Shown here: positions 30,442 to 38,337 of the stretch, in pieces | Position numbering within the stretch: position 1 is the first letter of the stretch | Layout of the letters: every line of letters begins with the position of its first letter | Virus record (IMG/VR): IMGVR_UViG_3300033156_000312 | Location: 1-64,000 of that record | From: a virus | Direction: 5' to 3' (one strand) | Length of the DNA: 64,000 bases | Translations under genes and position numbers: made by a program | Notes under the pieces: generated by a model | Databases searched by the model: none | The model's input: the letters and a program-made list of their open reading frames with translations, nothing else | Told to the model about the DNA's origin: nothing

Positions 30442-30695
30442 ATAAAATCCCTTTAAAATGCAGGTTGATTATAAATTCTTATACTCAATTTAAGAACGAG
30501 ATAAATCAAATCGCACAATATAAAGATAAGTTCTACGAATTTAAACTTAAATTAGAATTGGGCAATACTATCTTAAATAAAGAAGATAAAATCGAAGAAA
30601 CTAAAAGACATAAATTGATAGACGTGTTAAGAGAAGGAATAGAAAAAATAAAGGATAAGGATGTTAAAGCTCTTTTAAAGGAGATAATAAAATGA
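30438..30695 (+). CDS. hypothetical helical protein
   Basis: 85 residues from ATG 30438 (GGAGAATTGGAA upstream); a longer frame would run into the homing-gene scar. PLKCRLIINSYTQFKNEINQ then charged helices ending DVKALLKEIIK. ATGA-coupled at both ends. No family is recognised. Confidence 0.6.
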   Translation: MNKIPLKCRLIINSYTQFKNEINQIAQYKDKFYEFKLKLELGNTILNKEDKIEETKRHKLIDVLREGIEKIKDKDVKALLKEIIK

Positions 30696-30937
30696 TAAAC
30701 AGTAATCTTGATAAAATTAATTGGTGTGTGAGTTGTTATCCAAATATCGTAGGTAAAGAAAAAAAATTAGTGGGAGAATATATATTATATAATAGATGGG
30801 TTAGTAGGAAAGATTTAGGGATAGAACCTATTGTAATGATTAGATTGCCTATAATTTGTTCATCAAAAAAAGAGAATATAAAACAATTAAAAAAAATATT
30901 TGATAAAGTTAAAAAAATGTGGAAGGAGATAAAATGA
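30692..30937 (+). CDS. hypothetical protein
   Basis: 81 residues with NWCVSCYPNIVG near the start (CxxC) and a basic helical C-terminus (ENIKQLKKIFDKVKKMWKE). AAGGAGATAATAAA is a strong ribosome site. No family is recognised. Confidence 0.6.
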   Translation: MINSNLDKINWCVSCYPNIVGKEKKLVGEYILYNRWVSRKDLGIEPIVMIRLPIICSSKKENIKQLKKIFDKVKKMWKEIK

Positions 30938-31113
30938 AAAGAAGAAAAAAATTAAGAACTTACATTGTAACTTATGAACCAGATGATTGTTATGATTATA
31001 TTACTGTAAGAGCTTCATCTTTAGAAAGAGCGAAAGAAATAGCTATGAAAAAAGAACAGTTAGATGAATATCAAATTGTTGATATAGTGCCCAAAGGCAA
31101 ATGGAGGAAATAA
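30934..31113 (+). CDS. hypothetical small beta-alpha protein
   Basis: 59 residues from ATG 30934 (ATGA overlap, AAGGAGAT upstream). RTYIVTYEPDDCYDYITV then SSLERAKEIAMKKE and YQIVDIVPKG has the strand-helix-strand look of small phage proteins that fold like a ferredoxin half. Function unknown. Confidence 0.6.
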   Translation: MKRRKKLRTYIVTYEPDDCYDYITVRASSLERAKEIAMKKEQLDEYQIVDIVPKGKWRK

Positions 31114-31115
31114 AA

Positions 31116-31997
31116 ATGAAAAAGGATAAAAAGCAAAGTATGAAAAAGAATTGTAAACTATGTAATAATTTATTTATTGCTACAGGCAATAATCACAAAT
31201 ATTGTAAAAATTGCTGTCTTTTAAATAATAAAGAAAAAACTAAAATATATAATCAAAAATATAGAAAAGAACATAAAAATCCAAATCCTAAACATAAATT
31301 TTGGACAAAGCAAGAAGAAAAATATCTTAAAGAAAATTATGAATGGGGAAATAAAAAGGAAATATTGTCATATTTAAAAAGAAGTTGGTATTCGATTAAT
31401 CATCATGCTAAATTTCTAAAAATATGTAGATTTAGGAGAAATAGCAAAATAAAAAATATATTAGGTAATAACTTTAGTTTTCGTATCAATAATCCTGGTG
31501 GACATGTTCGTATTAGTAATCCTTCTTTAGGAGTTTATAATCAATTAGCTCATAGATATATTTGGGAAAAATATTATAACAAAAAAATACCTAAAGATTG
31601 TTATATTCATCATAAAGATGGCAATCCTCAAAATAATAATATTGAAAATTTAACTTTAGTCAAAATAACTGAACATTTTAATGTAGAAGCAATTAGACGA
31701 ATTGCTCAAGAATGTTTTGAAATAGCAGATGCTCATGGATTTTGGAAAAGAAAAAATGGTAAACCTTATAGAAATGTAGGAGAAGCTTTATGTTTAATAG
31801 TTTCTGAAGTTAGCGAAGCATTTGAAAGTTATAGAAAAAATCCAAAGGATAAAGAACATTTTGTAGAAGAATTGGCTGATGTGTTAATACGATTATTAGA
31901 TTTTAGTTATGGAATGGGATTACATATTGAAAATGCTTTACGAAAAAAAATGGAAATAAATAAAAAGAGGCCTTATAAACATGGCAAAAGATTCTAA
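31116..31997 (+). CDS. HNH homing endonuclease fused to MazG-like pyrophosphohydrolase
   Basis: 293 residues from ATG 31116 (GGAGGAAATAAAA upstream). Residues 13-40 are a zinc module (CKLC, YCKNC); 60-110 a SANT/Myb-like DNA-binding part (FWTKQEEKYLKENYEWG); 115-185 an HNH domain with CYIHHKDGNPQNNNIENL; and 187-293 a MazG-type domain with IVSEVSEAFES and VEELADVLIRLLD giving the ExxE-ExxD metal site. MazG enzymes hydrolyse NTPs or dNTPs and, in phages, may counter ppGpp. The mobile nuclease has joined in frame with the metabolic enzyme, whose own start codon is gone. Confidence 0.8.
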   Translation: MKKDKKQSMKKNCKLCNNLFIATGNNHKYCKNCCLLNNKEKTKIYNQKYRKEHKNPNPKHKFWTKQEEKYLKENYEWGNKKEILSYLKRSWYSINHHAKFLKICRFRRNSKIKNILGNNFSFRINNPGGHVRISNPSLGVYNQLAHRYIWEKYYNKKIPKDCYIHHKDGNPQNNNIENLTLVKITEHFNVEAIRRIAQECFEIADAHGFWKRKNGKPYRNVGEALCLIVSEVSEAFESYRKNPKDKEHFVEELADVLIRLLDFSYGMGLHIENALRKKMEINKKRPYKHGKRF

Positions 31998-32121
31998 CTA
32001 TTGTAAGTGTAAAGTCCCAAAAGAAGCTACTAAAGAAGAAATGCTATATCTTATGGGAGGTATAGTAACTGATATTCGTTTATGTAAGATATGTGGCAAG
32101 GAGATAAAAAAGGAGAAATAG
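31981..32121 (+). CDS. 46-aa zinc-ribbon protein
   Basis: 46 residues with YCKCKVP and CKICGKEI, a four-Cys zinc ribbon. The ATG lies inside the end of the fusion gene (17-nt overlap). The ribosome site is weak (AAGAGG about 10 nt upstream). Function unknown. Confidence 0.5.
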   Translation: MAKDSNYCKCKVPKEATKEEMLYLMGGIVTDIRLCKICGKEIKKEK

Positions 32122-32122
32122 A

Positions 32123-32431
32123 ATGGATATATTAATTTATGCACAACCAGAAAAAGTAGAACATAAAATGAAAGACAAAGTTTCTTCAGATATTATTTAT
32201 TGCTATTGGACAGTTTCTATTCACCCTAACTTAAAAACTAAAGTTGTTAATAAAGTCTATTTTTCTGATGGAAATCATATTTATGCTCAAGGAGATTATA
32301 TTGGTAATGATTATGAATTTACTGATGATGGAGAAAAGAAAGTTATATATTTTGAGCCATTAGAGAGAGTTAATCTTAAACAACCTAAAAAACCCCCTAC
32401 AAGAGGATGGTGTTATATTAATGTTAATTAG
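32123..32431 (+). CDS. hypothetical phage protein
   Basis: 102 residues, AAAAGGAGAAATAG upstream. Beta-rich middle (KVYFSDGNHIYAQGDYIG) and a Pro-rich end (QPKKPPTRGWCYINVN). The W-x-Y-rich ending after PPTRGW resembles a class of small phage proteins with unknown role. It overlaps the SbcC-like gene by 11 nt. Confidence 0.6.
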   Translation: MDILIYAQPEKVEHKMKDKVSSDIIYCYWTVSIHPNLKTKVVNKVYFSDGNHIYAQGDYIGNDYEFTDDGEKKVIYFEPLERVNLKQPKKPPTRGWCYINVN

Positions 32432-33881
32432 ACGTATAGTATTAAAAAATTTTAAATGTTTCATAGAAAAAGACGAATATTTCGAACATTCTGTCTTAAT
32501 TCGTGGTTCTAATGGGTCAGGTAAGAGCACCTTAGCTCTTCAGAGCATACTTTTTGCATTATACGGGTATTCTCTTTCGGAAACATTAAAAGACTTACCT
32601 ACACGAAATATAGCGAAATCTTGCTCTGTTGAAATAGAATTTAAGCATAATAATAAATATTATAGAATTCTTCGGTTATATCCATCCAAGTTGACGATTT
32701 TTGAGAATAATAAGCAATTACAATTTACTACTTTAACAGAAGCTCAAGATTTCATCAATCTTACTTTTGGAGACCGTCTTAATTTTATGAAATTTCGTAT
32801 AGTGGATGCTTATTCTAAAGATACTAATTTTTTAGATGAAGGGCCGACAACTCTAAAACAGATTATATTTTCTGCTTCTGAAGATACATTTAATAATATA
32901 AGAAAAAAACTCTTACAAATTAAAACAGAGAGAGAAATCTACAGTAAAAACAGAGCAATAATATATACTCATTATCCCTCCACAAAACGCTTACAACTTA
33001 TATGTAGTAAATTAGAAGAATTAGAAAAACAAGATAGAGAGTTAAGAAAGACGATTAGAGATATTGAGATTGGGTTAAACACTGCACAGAGAGAAATTGG
33101 AAGATTAGAAGGAGAAAAACAAACTTTAAAGTATAAACGAGATAAGATGTTATCAAATACTAAATGTTATGCTTGTGGTCAAGCTATTTCAGAAAGTCAT
33201 CAAAAATCGTTACTTTCCGAAATAGGAGCTCGCACTAAAAAAATCAATAATCGCATAGGTCATCAGACTACAGAAATTGAATTTTTGAATGATATTATAG
33301 GTCAGCATAAAAGAGTTAAAGATAATATAGAGGTAGAAATGGTTGTTTTAAGAGACTTAAAATTGAAACTTCAAACTCGCATGAAGCAAAGTGATTATAA
33401 ATATACAGAAAAAGATATATTAATAGTAAAAAGAGCTATACAAGAAATAGATAGACTGTCTACTTATTATTTAACTGAAAGCGTTAAAATATTAGAACCA
33501 ATTATAAATGATGTATTAGCAAAAATTAATTTTCAAGTTCGATTTGAAATAGATGATAAAAATAAATTCAGAATCACTCTACAAAAAGATGAAGTAGAAT
33601 ACAAATACAAAGATTTATCAACGGGACAAAAACTTATATTACAAATCGCTTTCAAACTCGCTATATTATTGGAACGAGGAGAGACAGGTCTGATAGTGGC
33701 AGATGAAGGGATGTCCTCACTTGACAGAGAAAATCTTGAGCATATATTAGGATTATTTCACAATTTACCTTTTCAATTATTTCTTGTCATCCATCGACTG
33801 GATGATATACCTTCTTTTATAAAAGTGATAGATTTGGACAAGGAGGAAATCAATGATAATAAGAAATCGAATAAAATGTAA
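32421..33881 (+). CDS. SbcC/Rad50-like ATPase (recombination nuclease subunit)
   Basis: 486 residues. Walker A is GSNGSGKST (29-37); a short coiled coil carries the zinc hook C249-YA-C252 (CYACGQ); the signature is LSTGQKLILQIA and the Walker B/D-loop is LIVADEGMSSLD. This is the ABC-type head of SbcC/Rad50/T4 gp46, with coiled coils much shorter than in E. coli (about 1,050 residues). With the phosphoesterase at 29.6 kb it should form a DNA-end-processing complex. Its two subunits are separated here by HNH genes. Confidence 0.85.
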   Translation: MLIRRIVLKNFKCFIEKDEYFEHSVLIRGSNGSGKSTLALQSILFALYGYSLSETLKDLPTRNIAKSCSVEIEFKHNNKYYRILRLYPSKLTIFENNKQLQFTTLTEAQDFINLTFGDRLNFMKFRIVDAYSKDTNFLDEGPTTLKQIIFSASEDTFNNIRKKLLQIKTEREIYSKNRAIIYTHYPSTKRLQLICSKLEELEKQDRELRKTIRDIEIGLNTAQREIGRLEGEKQTLKYKRDKMLSNTKCYACGQAISESHQKSLLSEIGARTKKINNRIGHQTTEIEFLNDIIGQHKRVKDNIEVEMVVLRDLKLKLQTRMKQSDYKYTEKDILIVKRAIQEIDRLSTYYLTESVKILEPIINDVLAKINFQVRFEIDDKNKFRITLQKDEVEYKYKDLSTGQKLILQIAFKLAILLERGETGLIVADEGMSSLDRENLEHILGLFHNLPFQLFLVIHRLDDIPSFIKVIDLDKEEINDNKKSNKM

Positions 33882-34026
33882 GCACTGTGGAAGTATAATC
33901 GAAAGTAAATATAGACATGACTTTAGAACTTGTAAGTGCAGAAAAGTCAGTATAGATGGTGGAAAAGATTACCTTCGCAGAATAGGAAAACCCGAAGATT
34001 ACGAAGACCTCAGTGAAACGGAGTAA
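33853..34026 (+). CDS. DUF7695-like small zinc protein
   Basis: 57 residues: IKCKHCGSIIESKYRHDF then CKCRKVSIDGGKDYLRRIG and an acidic tail EDYEDLSETE. The order CxxCG-IIeS--RHdf, C-C---sIDGG-dYlRriG matches a small protein very common in phages (I recall DUF7695). AAGGAGGAAATCA is the ribosome site, inside the end of the SbcC-like gene. Biochemical role unknown. Confidence 0.75.
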   Translation: MIIRNRIKCKHCGSIIESKYRHDFRTCKCRKVSIDGGKDYLRRIGKPEDYEDLSETE

Positions 34027-34029
34027 TCA

Positions 34030-34311
34030 ATGACAGTAGCATTTGATGTAGATGGCACATTAATATATCCCGAAGGAGTCCCTGGTCATGAACCAGATAC
34101 TCCTCGATATGAAGTAATACAATTATTTCATTTATTTGAAAGATTTGGATGCACTATGATTATTTGGTCAGGGGGAGGAATTGATTACGCTGAAAGATGG
34201 GCAGGTAAATTAGGATTACAGGCCGTCATAGCTGAAAAAGGAAATGTAAAAGCTGATATAGTAATTGATGATGAAATTGTAAATTTAGGAAAAGTAAATT
34301 TGGAGGTGTAG
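34030..34311 (+). CDS. small HAD-like phosphatase
   Basis: 93 residues. AFDVDGTLIYPEG is HAD motif I (nucleophile Asp and acid/base Asp), IIWSGGG is motif II, and DIVIDDEIVN gives the terminal acidic pair. The cap domain is absent, so it could act on large substrates or a nucleic-acid 3' phosphate, as in the phosphatase half of polynucleotide kinases. CGGAGTAATCA is the ribosome site. Confidence 0.75.
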   Translation: MTVAFDVDGTLIYPEGVPGHEPDTPRYEVIQLFHLFERFGCTMIIWSGGGIDYAERWAGKLGLQAVIAEKGNVKADIVIDDEIVNLGKVNLEV

Positions 34312-34315
34312 ATAA

Positions 34316-34429
34316 ATGATTAAAAAATTGAAAGAAATCTATTTAATAGTAAAAGCTATATTTTTATGGTCAATTTTTACTTTTTTGATGTTAATAGAAT
34401 GGATGATAAATAAACTATTTGAGAGGTAA
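34316..34429 (+). CDS. 37-aa single-TM peptide
   Basis: 37 residues: MIKKLKEIYLIVKAI then a hydrophobic span (FLWSIFTFLMLIEWMI) and NKLFER. GGAGGTGTAGATAA is a strong ribosome site, which raises confidence despite the size. Function unknown. Confidence 0.5.
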   Translation: MIKKLKEIYLIVKAIFLWSIFTFLMLIEWMINKLFER

Positions 34430-34432
34430 AAA

Positions 34433-34588
34433 ATGTGGATTAAATTTGATGGAAAATCAAATAAAGTAGAGCTTGCACATTCTTCATGGGATAGCTCCCG
34501 AATATTTACTCTTGAAGGTTGGGTGCATATTGTAGAAACATATGATAGACTGTATATAGACGGAGAAGACGCAGAGGAGATAAAATAA
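34433..34588 (+). CDS. 51-aa hypothetical protein
   Basis: 51 residues, mostly beta (MWIKFDGKSNKVELAH, WVHIVETYDRLYIDGED). GAGAGGTAAAA is the ribosome site, and the TAA overlaps the following ATG. No family is recognised. Confidence 0.5.
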   Translation: MWIKFDGKSNKVELAHSSWDSSRIFTLEGWVHIVETYDRLYIDGEDAEEIK

Positions 34589-34872
34589 TGTATGGTAAAA
34601 TAGTTACTTGGCTCTATAAAAAACATGCTGAAAAAACAATGAAACAAGCACAGAAACTAAATGAAAAACGCAAAGACGCTGAAAGACAACAAGTGCTTGA
34701 ACAAATGAGACAACTTTATAGTTTCGTTCAGTTTCTTAATAGACAGTTTGTAAATCGTAAAGAAAAGAAGAGTTTTTGGCTATCAGTTGCGAAGAATGAA
34801 AACGTAATGGAAAATACGATAAAAAAGTTAATCAAAAGAATGAAAGAATCTAAAAATGACAAAAACGCCTAA
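34588..34872 (+). CDS. basic coiled-coil protein
   Basis: 94 residues, Lys/Gln/Glu-rich helix (KHAEKTMKQAQKLNEKRKDA) followed by basic segments. GAGGAGATAAA is the ribosome site. It overlaps the next small gene by 17 nt. No family is recognised. Confidence 0.6.
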   Translation: MYGKIVTWLYKKHAEKTMKQAQKLNEKRKDAERQQVLEQMRQLYSFVQFLNRQFVNRKEKKSFWLSVAKNENVMENTIKKLIKRMKESKNDKNA

Positions 34873-35011
34873 AGATGTTCAAACCTTTTTTTGTATGTAT
34901 TGTGGACATATTTGGCAATTAATTTGCAGAGACAGATTTATTACAGATGATGAATTTAAAGAATGGATAGAAAACGTCAAAAAAGAACATGAGGAAAATT
35001 GCGACAAATGA
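34856..35011 (+). CDS. 51-aa zinc-finger protein
   Basis: 51 residues. FFCMYCGHIW, then a helix-forming part and EHEENC, gives Cys-Cys and His-Cys ligands in a compact finger. Its TGA overlaps the next ATG. Function unknown. Confidence 0.5.
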   Translation: MTKTPKDVQTFFCMYCGHIWQLICRDRFITDDEFKEWIENVKKEHEENCDK

Positions 35012-35379
35012 TTTTGTATCACCCATCAGACCGAAAATTCAATATTGTAAAAGTAAAATATTTTGGAGAACATTATTATACTTTAAATGACATGAAAATA
35101 TCTCCAGTTCCTCGAACTTTTTGGTATAACGAATTACCGATTTCAGAAAATAGATTTAAATCATCTCAATTTATTTATGTAGCAAAAGTGAATAAAAAAC
35201 GGATTTATGATTTAAGAAAAGATAAAAATAACTTATTAGAGAAATTTAGATATAGAGGATTACATGGGCTTTTATTATATTTGAAGAAAAGGTATTTAGG
35301 TGTTATATATCAAGTGCAAGAATTTAATTTAGTCGCAATTTTTAAAGATATAAAACCTATAAGGAGAATAGAAAAATGA
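35008..35379 (+). CDS. hypothetical protein at the head of the surface island
   Basis: 123 residues from ATG 35008 (ATGA junction); a TTG start at 34999 would add three residues. It opens MILYHPSDRKFN and has HYYTLNDMK and VNKKRIYDLRKDKNN. The N-terminal YHxS-like opening with a later Tyr-Asp-Leu strand vaguely recalls small ADP-ribosyltransferase-type proteins, but no catalytic Glu can be placed with confidence. Function unknown. Confidence 0.5.
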   Translation: MILYHPSDRKFNIVKVKYFGEHYYTLNDMKISPVPRTFWYNELPISENRFKSSQFIYVAKVNKKRIYDLRKDKNNLLEKFRYRGLHGLLLYLKKRYLGVIYQVQEFNLVAIFKDIKPIRRIEK

Positions 35380-36386
35380 AAAATATTGTTTATGCCCCAG
35401 GAGTTTTCGATATGCTTCATATTGGACATATTCAATATCTTCAAAAAGCAAAAACTCAAGGAGATTATTTAATTGTAGGAGTGCAAAGTGATAAAGGTGT
35501 AGAATCTATGAAAGGAACGAAACCTATTCTATCTGAGAATATAAGAATGCAAACAATAAAAGCTTTAGAATGTGTAGATGATGCTTTTATATATGAAGAT
35601 ACTAATTATATATACCATGCAAAAAGAGCAAATGCTAAAATATTTTGTTTATCTACTCAACATAAAGAAGCTGAACGTTTTAAAGAATTAGTCAAATATA
35701 TGAGAGACATAGGAGGGAAAATAGTATATATCTCTCATATGAAAGGTATATCTTCTACTGCGATTAAAGATAAAGTTAAAAATGAATGGAAATCTGTTTG
35801 GGAAAGAGTCGCCTCTTCTGATAAAAATGATATAGAAGTAAATGGAGGATATAATCAAATAGGAGAAAAAAATGCTGTTAAATTAGCATTATACTTAACT
35901 GATAAATTTGCAATTAGACAAGAAGATAAAGTTTTAGATTATGGGTGTGGAAGTGGAATTATTTTACAGAAATTAAGATGTCAAAAATATGGTATAGATA
36001 TATCTCCCAGCATGATAGAAAGAGCTATCAAAAATAATCCATCTGGACTTTTTGCTGTTGGAGATGATATAATAATGAGAGGACATTATAATTATATTAT
36101 TTGTCATGGCACTGTTCAATATTTCTCTAATACTGTTTACGCTTCTCATATTTTTTTAGAGATGAAGCGTTATGCAGACTGTGTAATTATTTGTGATATT
36201 CCTGACGAAGCAAAAAAAGAACAACGAGAGAGGTATAGAAGAGAACGAGGAATGAATTCTTATCCCCCTCATTTATATTATTCTCGTGAGTTTTTTAGAA
36301 ATTTAGATTTTGAAACTTTTGACAATGAAATATCGATAACAAATAATAAAAATTACGGTTTTTATGCAGTGTGGAGACGAAAATGA
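35376..36386 (+). CDS. cytidylyltransferase-methyltransferase fusion
   Basis: 336 residues. Residues 1-140 are a nucleotidyltransferase: GVFDMLHIGHIQYL with the HxGH motif and GISSTAIKDK with ISSTxI, as in glycerol-3-phosphate or ethanolamine-phosphate cytidylyltransferases. Residues 160-336 are a class I SAM methyltransferase with VLDYGCGSG (about 186-194). The fusion could activate a phosphoalcohol as a CDP derivative and methylate it (for example toward phosphocholine), which a LicD-like transferase at 38.9 kb could use. That link is inferred. AAGGAGAATAG is the ribosome site. Confidence 0.75.
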   Translation: MKNIVYAPGVFDMLHIGHIQYLQKAKTQGDYLIVGVQSDKGVESMKGTKPILSENIRMQTIKALECVDDAFIYEDTNYIYHAKRANAKIFCLSTQHKEAERFKELVKYMRDIGGKIVYISHMKGISSTAIKDKVKNEWKSVWERVASSDKNDIEVNGGYNQIGEKNAVKLALYLTDKFAIRQEDKVLDYGCGSGIILQKLRCQKYGIDISPSMIERAIKNNPSGLFAVGDDIIMRGHYNYIICHGTVQYFSNTVYASHIFLEMKRYADCVIICDIPDEAKKEQRERYRRERGMNSYPPHLYYSREFFRNLDFETFDNEISITNNKNYGFYAVWRRK

Positions 36387-36766
36387 TGCGTTATTGGTTA
36401 TTTATAGGACGTTGGAGTCCTTTTCATAATGGACATAAGTATATAATAGATAGTTATGTCAATACAGGGAAACCAGTCTGTATTGCTGTGCGAGATAGCA
36501 AAGAAAAATATTCTACTGCATTAAGAAAAATGATGATTGAAGCTGTTTATAAGAAAGAAATTGAAGAAGAACGAGTAAAAGTCATTATTATTCCTGATAT
36601 AGAAGGAGTTGCAGTTGGAAGAAAAATTGGATATTCAATCATTCAAGTTCCTGATAAAATTAAAAATATTTCTGGAACAAAAATCAGAGCTGGACAATTA
36701 AATGATGTTCCTTCAGAAGTGCAAAAAATTTTAGATGAATGGAAAAAATATAACGAATCTCGATAA
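36383..36766 (+). CDS. HxGH nucleotidyltransferase (ATP-sulfurylase- or NMNAT-like)
   Basis: 127 residues from ATG 36383 (GGAG 6 nt upstream). GRWSPFHNGHKYII is the HxGH motif, and NISGTKIRAG is the second signature. The ISGT-R wording occurs in ATP sulfurylase as well as in general adenylyltransferases. Followed by a sulfotransferase and an APS kinase, it may supply APS, but it is much shorter than ATP sulfurylases, so an NMN- or cytidylyl-transferring enzyme is equally possible. Overlaps the fusion gene by 4 nt. Confidence 0.6.
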   Translation: MMRYWLFIGRWSPFHNGHKYIIDSYVNTGKPVCIAVRDSKEKYSTALRKMMIEAVYKKEIEEERVKVIIIPDIEGVAVGRKIGYSIIQVPDKIKNISGTKIRAGQLNDVPSEVQKILDEWKKYNESR

Positions 36767-36801
36767 ATGATTTTATATGAATTATCGAAAAGAGATTTTA
36801 A

Positions 36802-37590
36802 ATGAGAAAAAGAATAAATAAATTACCGAGCTTTTTGATTATAGGAATGGCAAAATGCGGAACAACCAGTTTATATAATATGTTAATTCAACATCCAAAA
36901 ATTCAACCCGCCAAAAGAAAGGAATTATATTTTTTTGAAAAAGATGATATATATGAAAAAGGGATAAATTTTTATAGAAAACAATTTAATTCTTGTGCAG
37001 AAGATGAAATTTGTGGAGAAGCGACTCCTTATTACTTATATTACAAAAAGACTCCTGCAAGAGTTAAAAATCTTCTTCCTAATGTAAAATTGATAGTATT
37101 ATTAAGAAATCCAATTACTCGAAGTTACTCTCATTTTTATGGATATTTAAGATTATGTAAAAAGAAAAAGCAAATTCCCATAGCATTAACTTTGAAAGAA
37201 TTTTTAGAAAAAATTGAAAAAAATCCAGAAGTTAAACTTAATTATAGAGGACAAAATTTTCTGAAGAAAAGTATATATGTAGATATGCTCAAACATTGGT
37301 TTAAATATTTTTCAAGAAATCAAATTATGATTATTAAAAGCGAAGATTTTTTTAAATCCCCTCAATTGATTACGAATACTGTATTTGAATTTTTAGGTCT
37401 GTCAAAATATAACGTAAAAATAAGACATGACTTAAAAACCGAAGAAATGAATTTGGTATTATTAAAAGTCAGGAGATATGCTAAATTATCACAATTTGTC
37501 ATAGATTATTTGAAAAATTATTATGCTCAATATAATAAACGACTATATCAATTAATTGAACGAGACATGAATTGGGAGAATGAAATATGA
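36802..37590 (+). CDS. PAPS-dependent sulfotransferase
   Basis: 262 residues. GMAKCGTTSLYNML (15-28) is the 5'-phosphosulfate loop, and LRNPITRSYSHFYG (101-114) is the 3'-phosphate-binding site, as in heparan- and carbohydrate-type sulfotransferases. ELYFFEKDD and GEATPYYLY also fit the family. It transfers sulfate from PAPS to a hydroxyl or amine on a glycan or other acceptor. The APS kinase gene follows with a 4-nt overlap, giving a donor-making enzyme beside a donor-using one. A phage acceptor or host surface glycan is possible. Confidence 0.85.
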   Translation: MRKRINKLPSFLIIGMAKCGTTSLYNMLIQHPKIQPAKRKELYFFEKDDIYEKGINFYRKQFNSCAEDEICGEATPYYLYYKKTPARVKNLLPNVKLIVLLRNPITRSYSHFYGYLRLCKKKKQIPIALTLKEFLEKIEKNPEVKLNYRGQNFLKKSIYVDMLKHWFKYFSRNQIMIIKSEDFFKSPQLITNTVFEFLGLSKYNVKIRHDLKTEEMNLVLLKVRRYAKLSQFVIDYLKNYYAQYNKRLYQLIERDMNWENEI

Positions 37591-38330
37591 AACTAAAAAA
37601 AATCAATAAAAAAACATTTAGTTGGCAAGGAATAGCTTATAGAATTTTCGTTATTGGTGTTAATGCTATATTTTTTAAAGTTGGAGCTAAACAAGCTATG
37701 CAACAATATGGTGCTATTGGAGCTTCTTTGATTTGGAATAGTATTAATATGATATTATATTTTTTATATCATGGAGTATTTTTAAGATTATTTTCTTTAC
37801 GAATTGAAACTAATGGGACTGTAATTTGGTTTACGGGACTAAGTGGAAGCGGAAAAACTACGATAAGTGATAAATTAGCACAAGAACTATTACAAAGAGG
37901 ATATAAAGTCCAAAAATTAGATGGAGATATATTAAGAAAAACAATCAATAAAGATTTAGGATTTTCATTGGAAGATAGAAAAATCAACTTAGAACGTGCT
38001 ATTGCAATTGCTAAAATATTAGCAGAAAATAAAATTATAGTATTATGTTCTTTTATTTCTCCTGATAGAAATATAAGAAATAAATTCAGAAAACAAATAA
38101 AAAATTTCATAGAGATTTATGTTAATTGTCCTTTATCGATTTGTAAACAACGAGACCCTAAAGGATTATATCGACAGGCATGTGCAGGGAGAATATCGAA
38201 TTTTACGGGAATTTCTCAAAAATATGAGCCTCCTTTACATCCACATATAGAATTAAAAACTGATTTGGAAAGTATAGAAAATAGCACAAAAAAAATTATG
38301 AATTATTTAAGAATTCAAAAATTAATTTGA
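37587..38330 (+). CDS. cysC: adenylylsulfate kinase with N-terminal DUF2061-like membrane domain
   Basis: 247 residues. Residues 75-247 are APS kinase: Walker A GLSGSGKT (84-91), KLDGDILRK, LGFSLEDRKIN, SFISPDRNIR, and RDPKGLYRQACAG with FTGISQKYEPP, a near-complete set of family motifs. It makes PAPS from APS and ATP. Residues 8-70 (FSWQGIAYRIFVIG, then two hydrophobic stretches) resemble DUF2061, a small membrane domain that I recall fused to APS kinases in some bacteria. Thus PAPS may be made at the membrane beside the sulfotransferase. Confidence 0.85.
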   Translation: MKLKKINKKTFSWQGIAYRIFVIGVNAIFFKVGAKQAMQQYGAIGASLIWNSINMILYFLYHGVFLRLFSLRIETNGTVIWFTGLSGSGKTTISDKLAQELLQRGYKVQKLDGDILRKTINKDLGFSLEDRKINLERAIAIAKILAENKIIVLCSFISPDRNIRNKFRKQIKNFIEIYVNCPLSICKQRDPKGLYRQACAGRISNFTGISQKYEPPLHPHIELKTDLESIENSTKKIMNYLRIQKLI

Positions 38331-38337
38331 GACAGTG

